From assembly GCA_965206445.1 (NCBI GenBank), contig CBDBJR010000002.1:1798001-1862000 (forward strand): a stretch of 64,000 bases of DNA, written 5' to 3'. Position 1 is the stretch's first letter, and each line of letters begins with the position of its first letter. Below, piece after piece: positions 63,212 through 64,000 of this stretch. The translations under genes and the position numbers were made by a program. The DNA comes from CBDBJR01 sp965206445 (GTDB taxonomy: Bacteria > Pseudomonadota > Gammaproteobacteria > Arenicellales > Poriferihabitantaceae). Below the pieces are notes generated by a model. It saw only the letters and a program-made list of their open reading frames with translations, ran no database searches and was not told where the DNA came from.

Positions 63212-63856
63212 TTATTCATAAGAGGTCAGGTCATTGTCCTTAACAAAGATAACATTAGAGCCATCACTGAATTTAGGGCAGGCCTTCACGATAGAAATAT
63301 CCACATTTGCTTCCAGCTGGGTTCCTTCAACATCAACTACATTATACGTCAGTCCCTTTTTTCTAACTTGATATTCAAAGCTATCAGAAGAGTAGGCGTA
63401 AGCAATCAGCCCCTTAGGCTGCTTTTTATAAAATAAAGTGCGATCATTAGCTGCAATCCCATCAGCCTGAAACCCATCACAGGACTCGCCTGTAACCGCC
63501 TGACTGAGCTGTTTAGGGCCAGATATAAAGCTGAAGTCAATCCCAGCCAGCTTAGCATATTCTTCAGCTTTTTTTCGATGTTGTTGAACCGAGTCCAGAT
63601 ATCTGCGTTTACGGTCTCTACTATCTTGGGCTAAATCAGAAGAACCAGAGGTCATTGCCTCTGTGATTTTATCTGCGTCTGTTTGATATGCTTCGGCTAT
63701 TTCAAGATGATATTTTGCATTTTTAATGTACTCCGCTTTCTGAGCGGAGGTTACATCAGCATAAGACAGGGAGATATAGGGCAAGGGAGCATAAGACAGA
63801 GGTAAAAACAAAAATGAACAGAAAACAACCCAGGTGCGATATTTCTGTTTATTCAT
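63212..63856 (-). CDS. Secreted protein of unknown function
   Basis: The 214-residue protein has a signal peptide (KYRTWVVFCSFLFLPLSYAP, cleavage probably near SYA-DV). A charged, helical segment follows (AEYIKNAKYHLEIAEAYQTD; RKRRYLDSVQQHRKKAEEYA), probably coiled coil, and then a C-terminal beta-rich part with two cysteines (ESCDGF, KACPKF). GAGGAAA precedes the ATG at 63856; the longer reading to 63928 is not needed. I do not recognise the family. The 144 bp to the window end show no clear promoter. Confidence 0.7.
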   Translation of the reverse strand: MNKQKYRTWVVFCSFLFLPLSYAPLPYISLSYADVTSAQKAEYIKNAKYHLEIAEAYQTDADKITEAMTSGSSDLAQDSRDRKRRYLDSVQQHRKKAEEYAKLAGIDFSFISGPKQLSQAVTGESCDGFQADGIAANDRTLFYKKQPKGLIAYAYSSDSFEYQVRKKGLTYNVVDVEGTQLEANVDISIVKACPKFSDGSNVIFVKDNDLTSYE

Positions 63857-64000
63857 AATCAATTTCCTCGAATTGGTTTGGATAGATGGGCGTCCGGTTC
63901 GCATGGTTGATTGTGCATAGACGCGCATAGCGTGTACGGCTGCCCTTTGATTGCGTTTTGACGGGCATCATGTAAAACAAACCGCCGAGAATACCCAATT

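Noticed and set aside
1..64000. CRISPR arrays, rRNA genes and replication origin
   Set aside because: No regularly spaced repeats, rRNA sequence or DnaA-box cluster was seen.

Overview
The window looks like a chromosomal segment of a gammaproteobacterium. It is GC-rich overall. It carries lolB, a hemC-hemD-hemX-hemY cluster, hemA-prfA-prmC, rpsO-pnp and prs-rplY-pth-ychF, gene sets and orders typical of that class (family knowledge; no taxonomic search was possible). Non-ATG starts occur in core genes: GTG for pnp and probably ispE, TTG for pth and hemH.

Layout. 1-2.0 kb: the 5' part of an MttB-family corrinoid methyltransferase, running off the left edge, and a hotdog thioesterase, both on the minus strand. 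2.2-14.1 kb: a type III restriction-modification locus whose mod and res genes are separated by extra genes. In order these are Mod; a SEFIR-ATPase-TOPRIM fusion; a chimeric ORF made of the N-terminus of Res joined to the C-terminus of Mod; an AT-rich ABC-type ATPase; a small PD-(D/E)XK-like protein; and Res. Nearly all junctions are overlapping or only a few bases long, so the set reads as one operon. The repeats look like the scar of a tandem duplication of a mod-cargo-res unit. This is the most interesting part of the window.

14.4-53.9 kb: mostly housekeeping. It contains a GNAT acetyltransferase, a class I amidotransferase, a histidine phosphatase and GloB; pnp and rpsO; asd, a serA-like gene, serC and DUF1015; an EamA transporter; prmC, prfA and hemA; a TPR lipoprotein, lolB and ispE; speB; tRNA-Gln(TTG); prs, rplY, pth, ychF and a NorD/CbbO-like VWA protein; hemH, selO, a beta-barrel protein, a BON protein and mutM; a ferredoxin-type flavin reductase; hemY, hemX, hemD and hemC; a SPOR protein; and argS. 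Haem biosynthesis is well represented (hemA, hemC, hemD, hemH, plus the accessory hemX and hemY).

53.9-64 kb: accessory DNA with many broken parts. It holds a Fic-HAD fusion protein, hipB with a truncated hipA, an AT-rich peptidoglycan-binding/lysozyme-like gene, an IS5-family fragment, a VOC protein, two IS481-type copies flanking a gene that resembles aerolysin/ETX-MTX2 beta-pore-forming toxins, a cysS fragment joined in frame to the second transposase copy, and a secreted protein of unknown function.

All calls rest on reading translated sequence and remembered family motifs. No database search was run.
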